This document shows, piece after piece, positions 1-8,214 of a stretch of 40,592 nucleotides of DNA. The number at the start of each line of letters is the position of its first letter. Position 1 is the first letter of the stretch. The stretch comes from Thermoflexus hugenholtzii JAD2 (lineage in GTDB: Bacteria; Chloroflexota; Anaerolineae; J036; Brachytrichaceae), in assembly GCA_945877855.1 (NCBI GenBank), contig CAMDWA010000021.1:1-40592 (forward strand), written 5' to 3'. A program made the position numbers and the translations under genes. The notes beneath the pieces were generated by a model. It searched no databases. It saw only the letters and a list, made by a program, of their open reading frames with translations, and had not been told where the DNA came from.

Positions 1-1
1 A

Positions 2-730
2 GAGGGGTTTGCCGTGCTGGTGCATGATGCCTTGATGTGGGGCAGCCGCAAATTCGCCTTTGCCAGCATCCCTAAATATATACGCGATCACTCCGAAGCA
101 GCCAAATCGTCATGGCAACCGACCGACGATACGCCCTACGAAATTGCCGAATATAACGCCGCCGCCGCACATCACGAGCATTTGGTTGCCAAATATGCCA
201 ATGTGTTGGGCAGCAATTTGGCGGGCATGGTGTGCCACGAAGACCGCGTCGCGCTCAATTATCTGCGGTCACGCGCTGATATTGATAACACACGAGTGGG
301 CTGTATTGGGCTATCGGGCGGCGGCAACCGCGCCGCCATGCTCAATGCTACCCACAATGGCATCGCCGCCGCCGTCATCGTTGGCCTCATGAGCACTTAT
401 GCCGCCTTGCTCGATCACAATATGAGTCATACATGGATGTTGTTCCCCAACGACTGGTCCCGTTATGGCGATTGGCCCGACCTCGCGGCCTGCCGTGCGC
501 CATCACCGCTGTTGGTGCAATATGACGAAGAAGACGAGCTTTTTACCCCGCAAGGCATGCGTGATGCGCATATACGGCTGCGCAATTTATTCGCCAGCAC
601 CGGCCAGCCCGATTCCTACGACGGCCAGTTTTACCCCGGCCCACATAAATTTGATCTCATTATGCAGCGGGCAGCATTTGATTGGCTAAAACAAAAACTG
701 TCGAGCGATAAGTCACATTTTTTGCGCTAA
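2..730 (+). CDS. Dienelactone hydrolase-like alpha/beta hydrolase (5' end cut by window)
   Basis: This is the C-terminal part of an alpha/beta hydrolase, probably an esterase of the dienelactone hydrolase or acetyl-xylan-esterase-like group. The reading frame is open to the left edge, and the first visible residues (EGFAVLVHDALMWG) resemble the middle of such a fold, so the true start lies upstream. Counting from the GTG at 14, the nucleophile elbow GLSGGG puts Ser at 101, the acidic residue is in YDEEDE (about 171-174), and the His is in GPHKFD (211), giving a complete Ser-Asp-His triad. The substrate cannot be read from the sequence. The stop codon overlaps the -10 box of the next gene. Confidence 0.8.
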   Translation, partial: EGFAVLVHDALMWGSRKFAFASIPKYIRDHSEAAKSSWQPTDDTPYEIAEYNAAAAHHEHLVAKYANVLGSNLAGMVCHEDRVALNYLRSRADIDNTRVGCIGLSGGGNRAAMLNATHNGIAAAVIVGLMSTYAALLDHNMSHTWMLFPNDWSRYGDWPDLAACRAPSPLLVQYDEEDELFTPQGMRDAHIRLRNLFASTGQPDSYDGQFYPGPHKFDLIMQRAAFDWLKQKLSSDKSHFLR

Positions 731-733
731 AAT
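728..733 (+). promoter_or_regulatory. -10 box for a leaderless-type start
   Basis: TAAAAT lies 8 nt before the GTG at 742 and overlaps the TAA stop of the upstream gene. A start about 7 nt downstream of the box would place the 5' end of the mRNA at or next to the start codon. There is no Shine-Dalgarno sequence. No clear -35 was found. Confidence 0.45.
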
Positions 734-741
734 CCAGCCTC

Positions 742-1134
742 GTGTTTAGCTACCCCATTCAAATACGTTTCCGCGACATGGATGCCTTTAACCATGTTAA
801 CAATGCCGTTTATCACAGCTATCTCGAAGAGGGGCGTATCCAATTTATGCGCGATCTTGGCATTCAACGCCAACCCGGCAGCGGGCTTGGCTGGATCTTG
901 GTGCGCACCGAAATTGATTTTCGTGGTCAAGCCCGTTATGGCGACGAGCTGATCATCACAGTCCGCCTTGGGCGCGTGGGCAATCGCTCATTCGAACTAC
1001 ATCACCGTATTTTGCGCCCCGCCGATCAAGCGCTTATTGTCGAGGCAAAATCGGTGCAGGCCTGTATGGATTATGATGCCAATAAATCCGTCTCAATACC
1101 CGATTCTTGGCGAGCCAAAATGCAAGGTGGTTAA
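742..1134 (+). CDS. Acyl-CoA thioesterase, 4HBT hot-dog fold
   Basis: A 130-residue single-domain hot-dog protein of the YbgC/4-hydroxybenzoyl-CoA thioesterase family, which hydrolyses acyl-CoA thioesters in the cytoplasm. The N-terminal signature FRDMDAFNHVNNAVYHSYLEE carries the Asp expected at the active site and the HVNN segment of the central helix. The length is normal for the family. GTG at 742 is chosen because the family motif begins about ten residues later and because a TAAAAT box sits just upstream. A second, more distant thioesterase of the same fold is at 36794-37252. The acyl chain used is unknown. Confidence 0.82.
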   Translation: MFSYPIQIRFRDMDAFNHVNNAVYHSYLEEGRIQFMRDLGIQRQPGSGLGWILVRTEIDFRGQARYGDELIITVRLGRVGNRSFELHHRILRPADQALIVEAKSVQACMDYDANKSVSIPDSWRAKMQGG

Positions 1135-1135
1135 G

Positions 1136-1203
1136 GATTGAGAGTCGAGAGTTGAGGAAACAACTCTCAACTCTGAACCCTCAACCCTCAACTCTCAACT
1201 ACT
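1136..1203. repeat. Heptamer-repeat hairpin (ACTCTCA type)
   Basis: The gap is filled by a run of 7-nt units of the type ACTCTCA, ACTCTGA and ACCCTCA. The left part (GAGAGTTGAG) is the reverse complement of the right part, so the RNA or single strand can snap back. No gene is visible. Confidence 0.7.
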
Positions 1204-1207
1204 ATTC

Positions 1208-2365
1208 ATGTCAAACCAACAACTTGAACAACAAATGACCTCGGGCGTTTATCTAAAGCGCGATCTGATGCTGGTGCAAGGGAAAGATGCATTAGTATGG
1301 GACAACAACGGCAACGAATTTATTGATTGCGTCGGCGGTCAAGGCGTTAGCACCCTAGGCCATAGCAATGAGGTCGTGGCCCGTGCCATTGCCGATCAAG
1401 CCGCCACGCTCATCACCTGCACCGAAATTTTTTATAATGATAAACGCGCACAGTTGTTAAAAACGTTGTCAGAAATTGTGCCATCCCACTTTAAACGCTT
1501 TTATTTATGCAATTCTGGGGCTGAAGCCATCGAAGCCGCCCTCAAATTTGCCATTTTAAGCACAGGCCGCCACAATGTCATCGCCACCGTGCGTGGTTTT
1601 CATGGACGCACCATGGGCGCACTTTCGGCCACGTTTGAGCCAAAATACCGCGAGCCATTTCAGCCATTGCTACCGGGCTTTAGCCATGTGCCTTTTAACA
1701 ATATCGAAGCCCTCGACAAGGCTATCAATGAGCAAACCGCCGCCGTCATTATCGAACCTGTTCAAGGTGAGGGCGGGGTTAACCCAGCCAACAATGAATA
1801 TTTGCTCGAAGCGCGACGTATCACCCAAGCGCGGGGGGCAATGTTGATTGTGGACGAAGTGCAAACTGGCTTTTGCCGCACCGGCAAATGGTTTGGCATC
1901 GATCATTCAGGTGTGCAGCCCGATTTAATGGCAATGGGCAAGGCCATTGGCGGCGGCGTGCCAATGGGTGGGGTCGCCATTGCCGATACGGTTAAAAATA
2001 TCACCCCAGCCACGCATGGCAGCACCTTTGGCGGCAGTCCACTGGCCTGCGCCGCCGCTATCGCCTCCATTCACGAGATGCAACGCCTAGAATTGGCGCA
2101 ACAAGCCCACGACAAAGGTGTTTATTTCCGTGAACGCCTCGAGGAAATCAACGCGCCACTCATTCGTGAAGTGCGCGGTCAAGGCTTGCTGATTGGCGTT
2201 GAGCTAAAAACCAAAGTCGCGCCCTATCTCAAAGCATTGCAGGCCGAAGGGGTACTGGCCTTGCCAGCCGGGCTCAATGTCTTGCGATTCTTGCCACCTG
2301 CCGTCATCACCTACGCCCAAATCGACCGCGTGGTTGAGGCCACGGCAAAAGTATTGGGTGGTTGA
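1208..2365 (+). CDS. lysJ: Class III aminotransferase, LysJ/ArgD type
   Basis: A pyridoxal-phosphate aminotransferase most like LysJ, the LysW-gamma-aminoadipate (or glutamate) semialdehyde aminotransferase of carrier-protein-dependent lysine or ornithine synthesis. It is also related to acetylornithine aminotransferase ArgD. The N-terminal block (VWDNNGNEFIDCVGGQGVSTLGH) is very LysJ-like. CNSGAEAIEAALK, the Asp of IVDEVQTGFCRTG and the PLP lysine K245 in MAMGKAIGG are all present. The length of 385 residues is normal. The LysW carrier and the other pathway genes are not in the window, so LysJ and ArgD cannot be told apart with certainty. Confidence 0.8.
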   Translation: MSNQQLEQQMTSGVYLKRDLMLVQGKDALVWDNNGNEFIDCVGGQGVSTLGHSNEVVARAIADQAATLITCTEIFYNDKRAQLLKTLSEIVPSHFKRFYLCNSGAEAIEAALKFAILSTGRHNVIATVRGFHGRTMGALSATFEPKYREPFQPLLPGFSHVPFNNIEALDKAINEQTAAVIIEPVQGEGGVNPANNEYLLEARRITQARGAMLIVDEVQTGFCRTGKWFGIDHSGVQPDLMAMGKAIGGGVPMGGVAIADTVKNITPATHGSTFGGSPLACAAAIASIHEMQRLELAQQAHDKGVYFRERLEEINAPLIREVRGQGLLIGVELKTKVAPYLKALQAEGVLALPAGLNVLRFLPPAVITYAQIDRVVEATAKVLGG

Positions 2366-2440
2366 TTAGTTGATTAAATATTCAGTCACCAATCAACTAT
2401 TCAACCATTCAACCATTCAACTAACAAACCATTCAACCCC
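2366..2440. repeat. ATTCAACC-type repeat region
   Basis: A low-complexity gap made of repeated ATTCAACC-like units, preceded by their partial reverse complement (TAGTTGATT pairs with AATCAACTA). It could be read through in frame with the next gene, but its composition marks it as a non-coding repeat. Confidence 0.6.
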
Positions 2441-2441
2441 T

Positions 2442-3539
2442 ATGTCTTCAGAATTCAACCTCAAAATCACCCAACTCAACGCACTGATGGACAGCAAATC
2501 GCTGGATGCGATTGTGCTACAGCGCATCAGCAGCTTTGCGTGGGCGACCGGCGGCGCACATGGCTATGTTGGCATCGCAACCACCAATGGCCCGGTACAA
2601 CTGGTCATCAAACGCAACGGCGAGCGCTATTTTGTCACCAATAATATCGAAGCACCTCGGCTGATTGACGAAGACAAGATGTTAGAACGTGGCTGGCAAC
2701 CGATGCAAACCCATTGGCACGATGGCGGCAAAGGGGCAGCCGACTTGGTGCATGGGTTGCGCGTCGGTAGTGATGGCGTGTGGGCTGGCGCAAGTGACAT
2801 CAGCGCCGATATCGGCCTGCTGCGTATGTCGCTCACTCCCCCCGAAGTCGCGCGTTTTCGTGAATTAGGTCAATTGTGCGCCAGCGCCATCCGTGATGCA
2901 GCCTTTGCTGTGCGGCCCGGCCAAAGCGAAATGCACATTGCAGGGTTATTGGCCTACGAATGTCAACGACGCGGGGTGCAAGCCTTTGTCAACCTCATCG
3001 CTACCGATGAACGCATTTTCAAATATCGCCACCCCCTCCCCACTGATAAGATTTTAGACCGCTATGCCATGTTGGTGCTCACTGGGCGCAAATGGGGTTT
3101 GTGTTGTTCGGTATCGCGGCTCATCCATTTTGGACCAGTGCCAACCGACATTCAACGCCGAATTGAGGCCGTAGCCCATGTGGATGCAGCTCTAATTGGC
3201 AGTTCTGTCGCTGGTAACACATTGGCGCAAGCTTTGCAAAATGGCATCAATGCCTATGCGAAATGCGGTTTTGCAGATGAGTGGCGTTATCATCATCAAG
3301 GTGGGCTAACTGGTTATGAAGCGCGTGAAATGCAAGCCAAATTAACCTCGACTTTGCCCCTTGCGGCCAACTATGTCGCGGCATGGAATCCATCGATCAG
3401 CGGGGCAAAGGCTGAAGATACTGTGTTGTTAACCGACACAACCCCGCAAGTCTTGACACTCACCCCTGAATGGCCGGTGATACAAGCTGAATTTAATGGT
3501 CAAATTTGGGAAAGGCCGGGGATTTTAGTGCAAAACTGA
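2442..3539 (+). CDS. M24 family (creatinase/Xaa-Pro peptidase-like) protein
   Basis: 365 residues with the layout of M24 'pita-bread' proteins: an N-terminal creatinase-like domain, then a C-terminal domain from about residue 140. The His of HHQGGLTGYEARE and the Glu of GAKAEDTVLL are kept. Where metal-dependent members have two Asp ligands, this protein reads LTGRKWGLCCSVSRLIHFG, with no Asp. It therefore probably does not bind two metal ions, and may act like the metal-free creatinase or be inactive as a peptidase. The ATG at 2442 is preferred over an earlier in-frame ATG at 2370, because the residues in between come from the repeat. Confidence 0.75.
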   Translation: MSSEFNLKITQLNALMDSKSLDAIVLQRISSFAWATGGAHGYVGIATTNGPVQLVIKRNGERYFVTNNIEAPRLIDEDKMLERGWQPMQTHWHDGGKGAADLVHGLRVGSDGVWAGASDISADIGLLRMSLTPPEVARFRELGQLCASAIRDAAFAVRPGQSEMHIAGLLAYECQRRGVQAFVNLIATDERIFKYRHPLPTDKILDRYAMLVLTGRKWGLCCSVSRLIHFGPVPTDIQRRIEAVAHVDAALIGSSVAGNTLAQALQNGINAYAKCGFADEWRYHHQGGLTGYEAREMQAKLTSTLPLAANYVAAWNPSISGAKAEDTVLLTDTTPQVLTLTPEWPVIQAEFNGQIWERPGILVQN

Positions 3540-3550
3540 TCGTTTCAAAG

Positions 3551-3604
3551 GCCGATTTCACTATCTCCCCCTGAGCATAACTTAAGGGAGATAGTGAAAT
3601 CGGC
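3551..3604. repeat. Palindrome family A, copy 1
   Basis: A perfect 19-bp inverted repeat (3551-3569 with 3586-3604) and a 16-nt loop. The outer arm contains CCGATTTCACTAT, shared with the copies at 13684 and 36610. It lies between two convergent genes and may act as a bidirectional terminator. The right flank CAAAAACCT is also shared by family members. Confidence 0.85.
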
Positions 3605-3651
3605 AAAAACCTCATTAAAAATCGATGCTCTCTACAACACCTTCGCATCTC

Positions 3652-3693
3652 GCCCGTGAATTCATTCATGGGCAGGCAATCGCAAATTGGCGA
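3652..3693. repeat. Small hairpin plus dispersed 23-nt repeat, copy 1
   Basis: 3652-3673 forms a hairpin (GCCCGTGAAT pairs with ATTCATGGGC, loop TC). Bases 3671-3693 recur on the other strand at 40488-40510 with 22 of 23 bases identical. The function is unknown; it is located between convergent genes. Confidence 0.5.
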
Positions 3694-3703
3694 AGATATT
3701 GCT

Positions 3704-6013
3704 CTATCCATCAAATTCAGGCAACTGAAAACCACAATCAAAAATCTCTTTGTAGGTGGTAGCGCCGTGCCACGATTGCGCCAACCAATGCACCAAAGCA
3801 TCATAGTCGTTTAAGGCAAAAGGCAATTTACCCCCGCGCCGTAAAAATGGAATGACTTGACGACTCCACATTGGGATGCGATCAAGTTTATCGGCAAATT
3901 CTTTGGCGAGCACCAACGCCGCTGCGGCTGGGTCACACATGGCGATGGGTTTGCCACTCAGCACAAGATCATGATAACGCAAAATTTGGGCCGCTACCAC
4001 CCGTTTATTTAAACGATCATAAACATGTTCGATACCCTCGGCAAAGCCTTTGGGCGGTGGCACTAAATCGCGCAGCCATATTGGATCGATGGCGCTGGCA
4101 AAGCCAAGCAAGGTCAAGGTGTCACCACTACGGGTGCTGATTTCACGGATGTCTGACACCACCAATAAACGCTGCGTCTCGCCGCGTTGACTGCGCCCCA
4201 CTACGCTCTCTTGCATCAATTCGCCTTGCCGCCCGTCAGCCAAATCACACACCAAGGCCCCACTGGTGACGCGCACGGCGATTTGGTCAATAAAACCCAC
4301 CAAATGACAGCGGCGAACTGCCGTAGACAGTTGCTCATTTGACAGGGTGGTTTGGTCGGCATGGCCGCCATTCTCAGGGCGATTTACAAGATGGGTTTGG
4401 GCGATGCTACGAATTTGCTCGTAACTTTGCGCCACCTCACGCGCAGAATGTGGGTTGATGCCGTGACGATAACAGGCCGCAGCCGCAAATTGTTGGCTGA
4501 CAGCAAACTCAAACGCCCGCCGCAAGGCAAAATAATCGGATGTGGCGGCATCGGCCCCGCGTGTTTGTTTTTCGATAATGCTCTCGCGGTTGCGACGGGT
4601 TTGGGCATCGTTTCGGTCAAGCCGCACCAATAAATCGCGGCTGCTTAACATCGCCGCAAACAAGGCCACGTCATCCACACAACCCCAACGAGCAGCCTCA
4701 ACCAACATTCGGCCATAACGCGGGTGTAATGGCAGCCGCAATAACAAGCGCCCCAGCACCGTAATCTGTTGGCGTTCCGAATCAATCGCCCCCAGCGCAA
4801 TCAGTAACGCTTCGGCAGCCTTTAAACGTCGTAAATCGGGCGCATCTAAAAAGTCAAACGCAAGCGCATCGCGCACCCCCAACGACTTTAACAACAACAA
4901 TACTTCAGACAAATCGGCGCGTTGTATTTCGGGGGTGTTGCGAATGGGGCGCTTGGCGTGTTCAGCTTCCGTCCACAAGCGATAACAGTCACCTGCCGCA
5001 ATACGCCCAGCCCGCCCAGCCCGTTGATCTGCCGAGGCTTGCGAGATCGGCTCTAAGCGCAATGCGCTCACACCCCGACCGGGGTCAAAGCGCATCACCC
5101 GCGCCAAGCCAGAATCGACCACAAAATGAATATTGGGTAGCGTGACCGAGGTTTCAGCCACATTCGTCGCCACAATCACACGGCGTTGGGTGGTGGGTAT
5201 AAAAGCGCGGTCTTGCTCGTTGGGCGAAAGTTCGCCATGCAAGGGCAAAATAAACTCGTCGGCCACACGATTGCGGCGCAATTCTTCCATCGTTCGGCTG
5301 ATCTCATAAGCACCAGGCATAAATACCAACACATCACCCGCGTTGGTGTCGCGCAAAATGGTACGCACACGGGCAGAGGCACGCTCCCACACAGGTGCGT
5401 CATCGGCCCACGATTGATAATGATGAGTGACTGGGAATGTGCGCCCATTTGACTGTAACACTGGGCAAATTTGTGTCTCGGTCGTCCAATATTGCGCCAA
5501 AGACTCGACCTCAAGCGTGGCCGACATGACCATCAAAAATAAATCGGGGCGACGTTGCTGAATTTCTTTACAAATGGCCAGCGCCACATCGCTCAAAATA
5601 TTGCGCTCGTGAAATTCATCAAACAAAACCGCGCCGATATCGTTTAACAAGGGGTCGTCTTGTAACCAACGCAATAATACCCCTTCGGTGACAAAACAAA
5701 TTTGGGTGCGGGTGCGGTCAACATCGGTCACATCTTCAAATCGCACCTGATAGCCAACTTCTTGGCCCAATGTCACACCCATTTCTTCGGCTACCCGCCG
5801 CGCCACTGTTCGGGCCGCCACTCGTCGTGGCTGCAATACAATAATGCGCTTATCGGCGTTTAAGCCGCGTGTGGCCCAATCTGCCAATAACATTTGGCAA
5901 ACTTGGGTGGTTTTGCCCGACCCAGTTGGGGCCGATAGCACAATCCGGTTATGGGTTGCCCATGTTTGGCGCAAGATATCATGAAGTTCGTGTATGGGCA
6001 AGTCAATTTGCAT
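3704..6013 (-). CDS. hrpB: ATP-dependent helicase HrpB
   Basis: A 769-residue DExH-box helicase of the HrpB family. Motif I is GSGKT (31-35), motif II is DEFH (132-135, the HrpB variant of DEAH), motif III is SAT (164-166), and motif VI is QRAGRAGR near residue 325. The HA2 and HrpB C-terminal regions follow. HrpB proteins are putative RNA helicases with no firmly known substrate. A TTG at 6037 is in frame, but the ATG at 6013 puts helix 1 at the usual distance from motif I and is preferred. The gene starts 27 nt after the DUF2201/VWA gene and is probably co-transcribed with it. Confidence 0.9.
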   Translation of the reverse strand: MQIDLPIHELHDILRQTWATHNRIVLSAPTGSGKTTQVCQMLLADWATRGLNADKRIIVLQPRRVAARTVARRVAEEMGVTLGQEVGYQVRFEDVTDVDRTRTQICFVTEGVLLRWLQDDPLLNDIGAVLFDEFHERNILSDVALAICKEIQQRRPDLFLMVMSATLEVESLAQYWTTETQICPVLQSNGRTFPVTHHYQSWADDAPVWERASARVRTILRDTNAGDVLVFMPGAYEISRTMEELRRNRVADEFILPLHGELSPNEQDRAFIPTTQRRVIVATNVAETSVTLPNIHFVVDSGLARVMRFDPGRGVSALRLEPISQASADQRAGRAGRIAAGDCYRLWTEAEHAKRPIRNTPEIQRADLSEVLLLLKSLGVRDALAFDFLDAPDLRRLKAAEALLIALGAIDSERQQITVLGRLLLRLPLHPRYGRMLVEAARWGCVDDVALFAAMLSSRDLLVRLDRNDAQTRRNRESIIEKQTRGADAATSDYFALRRAFEFAVSQQFAAAACYRHGINPHSAREVAQSYEQIRSIAQTHLVNRPENGGHADQTTLSNEQLSTAVRRCHLVGFIDQIAVRVTSGALVCDLADGRQGELMQESVVGRSQRGETQRLLVVSDIREISTRSGDTLTLLGFASAIDPIWLRDLVPPPKGFAEGIEHVYDRLNKRVVAAQILRYHDLVLSGKPIAMCDPAAAALVLAKEFADKLDRIPMWSRQVIPFLRRGGKLPFALNDYDALVHWLAQSWHGATTYKEIFDCGFQLPEFDG

Positions 6014-6040
6014 AGGGCGCGATTGTATACGGATCAAAAG

Positions 6041-7279
6041 TTACCCATCGCCCAGCGTCAATCGAATCGTCTCGCCAAAGGGAAATTGCTCAACATCGCG
6101 CCCGCCCGGCAATACCACCCACAAGGTTGGAATTGAAGGCGTATGATCTGGAAAATCACCCCAGCCATCAGTGAGATAGATCGCCACTTGGGTTTCGTAG
6201 ATATTGGTATTTTTTTCAATATGCTCAAAAAATGGGCGAAAATCGGTGCCGCCGCCGCCTTCGGGCGGGGGCAAATGCGAATCGCGGGTGAGGGAATATG
6301 GCCCATAGATTTGGGTGTCTATATAACACAAATCGCATTTGAGATGTGGGTAGGCTTCGAGAATGGCTCGCACTTCGCTGACAAAGGCCACAATCGCCTC
6401 ATTGTCAATAGAGCCACTGGTATCGACCGCCACCTGCACCCGCACCGACTCGCCAGCAATCGCCTCTAAATACATACCCTGATACATAAACCGCCGGTCA
6501 AAGCCTGAAAAATCGGTAGGGGTATGGGTCAGATAACGCCATAAATAACTGCGCCAATCGAGCTTTGAGGGCTGCAAATGCGCCATTTCACGCGCCATGC
6601 CACCCGGCAATTTGCCCCAAGTCGATGATTTTGCCATCAACTTGGCCTGCTCCATCGCATTGCGCCAATCGGCTTCAATCTCTTCTTTCGATTTAGCCGT
6701 TTTATCGACATTGCGGCCTTTGCCCTCGCCCCGGCTTTCTTTGTCGCTCGGCTCACCTGTCCCCGGCGCTAACAAATCTTGCATCTCAACCTCAATTTCA
6801 ATTTTTTCAGCCTGACGCATCAGCAAATCATAGACTTCCTCAGTTGCCAAATGCTCTTTTGAACTATCACGCAAGCCACCTTCGGGCAAAGCCCAACCAT
6901 CTCGCAAAATAATGCCATTGATGACAATATCAGCAGCCACATTCCATAATTTGGGGTCACGGCTGCCGCGGCGCGTCACATGCAATAACGCATCATGCAG
7001 CACTTCGTGCAAAATCAGTCCATCTTGCTGCCCTGCCGTCAATGGCCCAAAAAACTGGGGGTTTACATAAATATGCCGACCATCTGTCGCGGCTGTTGGC
7101 ACTTTGTCGCTCACTTGAAACCGCGCAAATAACGCCAAAGTTGCAAAAAAGCTACTTCGTGTACTAATACGCACTAACGATGCACTGATATTTTTTTCTG
7201 TGCTGCGAATGATTTCTGGCGTGAGTTTAACTGGCTGTGGCAATGCGATTGGGGCTGGCTCGGTGGGGGCATTAGACAT
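6041..7279 (-). CDS. DUF2201 metallopeptidase-like protein with VWA-like domain
   Basis: 412 residues with two recognisable parts. The N-terminal DUF2201 domain contains a zincin-like HEVLH motif (91-95) followed by WNVAADIVIN, the family hallmark. The C-terminal VWA-like domain has a MIDAS motif DTSGS (286-290). A charged linker at about 170-210 is rich in Lys, Glu and Gly. Such proteins are usually encoded beside a MoxR-type AAA ATPase and are thought to help assemble or mature other proteins; no MoxR gene is visible here. The start at ATG 7279 is chosen over in-frame starts further upstream, which add a poorly conserved hydrophobic stretch. It is probably the first gene of an operon with hrpB. 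Confidence 0.75.
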   Translation of the reverse strand: MSNAPTEPAPIALPQPVKLTPEIIRSTEKNISASLVRISTRSSFFATLALFARFQVSDKVPTAATDGRHIYVNPQFFGPLTAGQQDGLILHEVLHDALLHVTRRGSRDPKLWNVAADIVINGIILRDGWALPEGGLRDSSKEHLATEEVYDLLMRQAEKIEIEVEMQDLLAPGTGEPSDKESRGEGKGRNVDKTAKSKEEIEADWRNAMEQAKLMAKSSTWGKLPGGMAREMAHLQPSKLDWRSYLWRYLTHTPTDFSGFDRRFMYQGMYLEAIAGESVRVQVAVDTSGSIDNEAIVAFVSEVRAILEAYPHLKCDLCYIDTQIYGPYSLTRDSHLPPPEGGGGTDFRPFFEHIEKNTNIYETQVAIYLTDGWGDFPDHTPSIPTLWVVLPGGRDVEQFPFGETIRLTLGDG

Positions 7280-7369
7280 AAACTTGAGCATAAGAAACAG
7301 CCACAAAATCAACCTGAAATCTTGCAACTATTTTGCTGATATTTACAACACAAACGTTTCACAATGCGG

Positions 7370-7375
7370 TATGAT
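7370..7375 (+). promoter_or_regulatory. -10 box upstream of pcs
   Basis: TATGAT is 9 nt before the ATG at 7385, a spacing seen at several other starts in the window. It suggests a leaderless or nearly leaderless transcript. Confidence 0.4.
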
Positions 7376-7384
7376 GAGTGGTGC

Positions 7385-8119
7385 ATGAGACAAAAACGTA
7401 CCCCACCCCCATTCCCTGTGCTGCGTGCATGGAGCGTTCACATTTATACAGCAATTGGCTTGCTCACCGCATTAATGGCGCTTATTGCCATTAGTGAAGG
7501 GAATGCCCGCAGCATGTTTATTTGGCTCGGTATCGCATTATTCATCGATTCAACCGACGGCATGATGGCACGCAAATTCCGTGTTTCACACTGGGTGCCG
7601 CGTTATGATGGTCGCAAACTCGACGACATTACCGATTACATCAACTATGTATTGGTGCCCGTTGTCGCCATGTATAAATTTGAATTGGTGACGTGGGAAT
7701 GGATGCCGGCCTTGTTCATGATTTTATTGGCCTCTGGTTACGGCTTTTGTATGGATGTAGCAAAAACCGACGATGGGTATTTCACAGGATTTCCATCTTA
7801 TTGGAATGTGCTATTGTTTTATCTTTATTTATTACAACTGCCCGTTGCAATCAATGGCCTTATTACCGTAGTGCTTGCCATTTTGGTTTTTGTGCCCATC
7901 AAATATCTTTACCCATCAAAATCACCGGTATTGCGCCCACTCAATATTTTGCTTTCGGCTTTATGGGGCATTTCAACCATTGCATTAATGGTTAACTGGG
8001 GCAATGTAGACCGCAATATGATTTACGTATCATTATTGCTCGGCCCAGTCTATTACGTCGCACTTTCATTTATCCTCCATTTCAAAAACAGAGCAGAACG
8101 CTTACGCAGCAGCCAATAA
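7385..8119 (+). CDS. pcs: Phosphatidylcholine synthase (CDP-alcohol phosphatidyltransferase)
   Basis: An integral membrane enzyme that would join choline directly to CDP-diacylglycerol to give phosphatidylcholine. The CDP-alcohol phosphotransferase motif is present as DSTDGMMAR, then 12 residues, then GRKLDDITD. The long spacer between AR and G is typical of Pcs rather than of PgsA or PssA. About eight hydrophobic segments fit the family, as does the length (244 residues). The ATG at 7385 fits the nearby -10 box; an alternative ATG at 7364 adds seven residues. It is divergent from the DUF2201/VWA gene. Confidence 0.82.
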   Translation: MRQKRTPPPFPVLRAWSVHIYTAIGLLTALMALIAISEGNARSMFIWLGIALFIDSTDGMMARKFRVSHWVPRYDGRKLDDITDYINYVLVPVVAMYKFELVTWEWMPALFMILLASGYGFCMDVAKTDDGYFTGFPSYWNVLLFYLYLLQLPVAINGLITVVLAILVFVPIKYLYPSKSPVLRPLNILLSALWGISTIALMVNWGNVDRNMIYVSLLLGPVYYVALSFILHFKNRAERLRSSQ

Positions 8120-8144
8120 TTAAGTAGTAAAACTGGTTCTTATT

Positions 8145-8195
8145 CGAAATCACTCTTTCGCTATCCCCATTGAGGATAGCGGAATAGTGATTTCG
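8145..8195. repeat. Palindrome family A, divergent copy 2
   Basis: An imperfect 22-bp inverted repeat (8145-8166 with 8174-8195). The outer arm (CGAAATCAC and GTGATTTCG) resembles the family A outer stem, while the inner arm (GCTATCC and GGATAGC) is different but still paired. It follows the pcs gene. Confidence 0.65.
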
Positions 8196-8214
8196 ACATT
8201 ATGGCTTTATTAAA

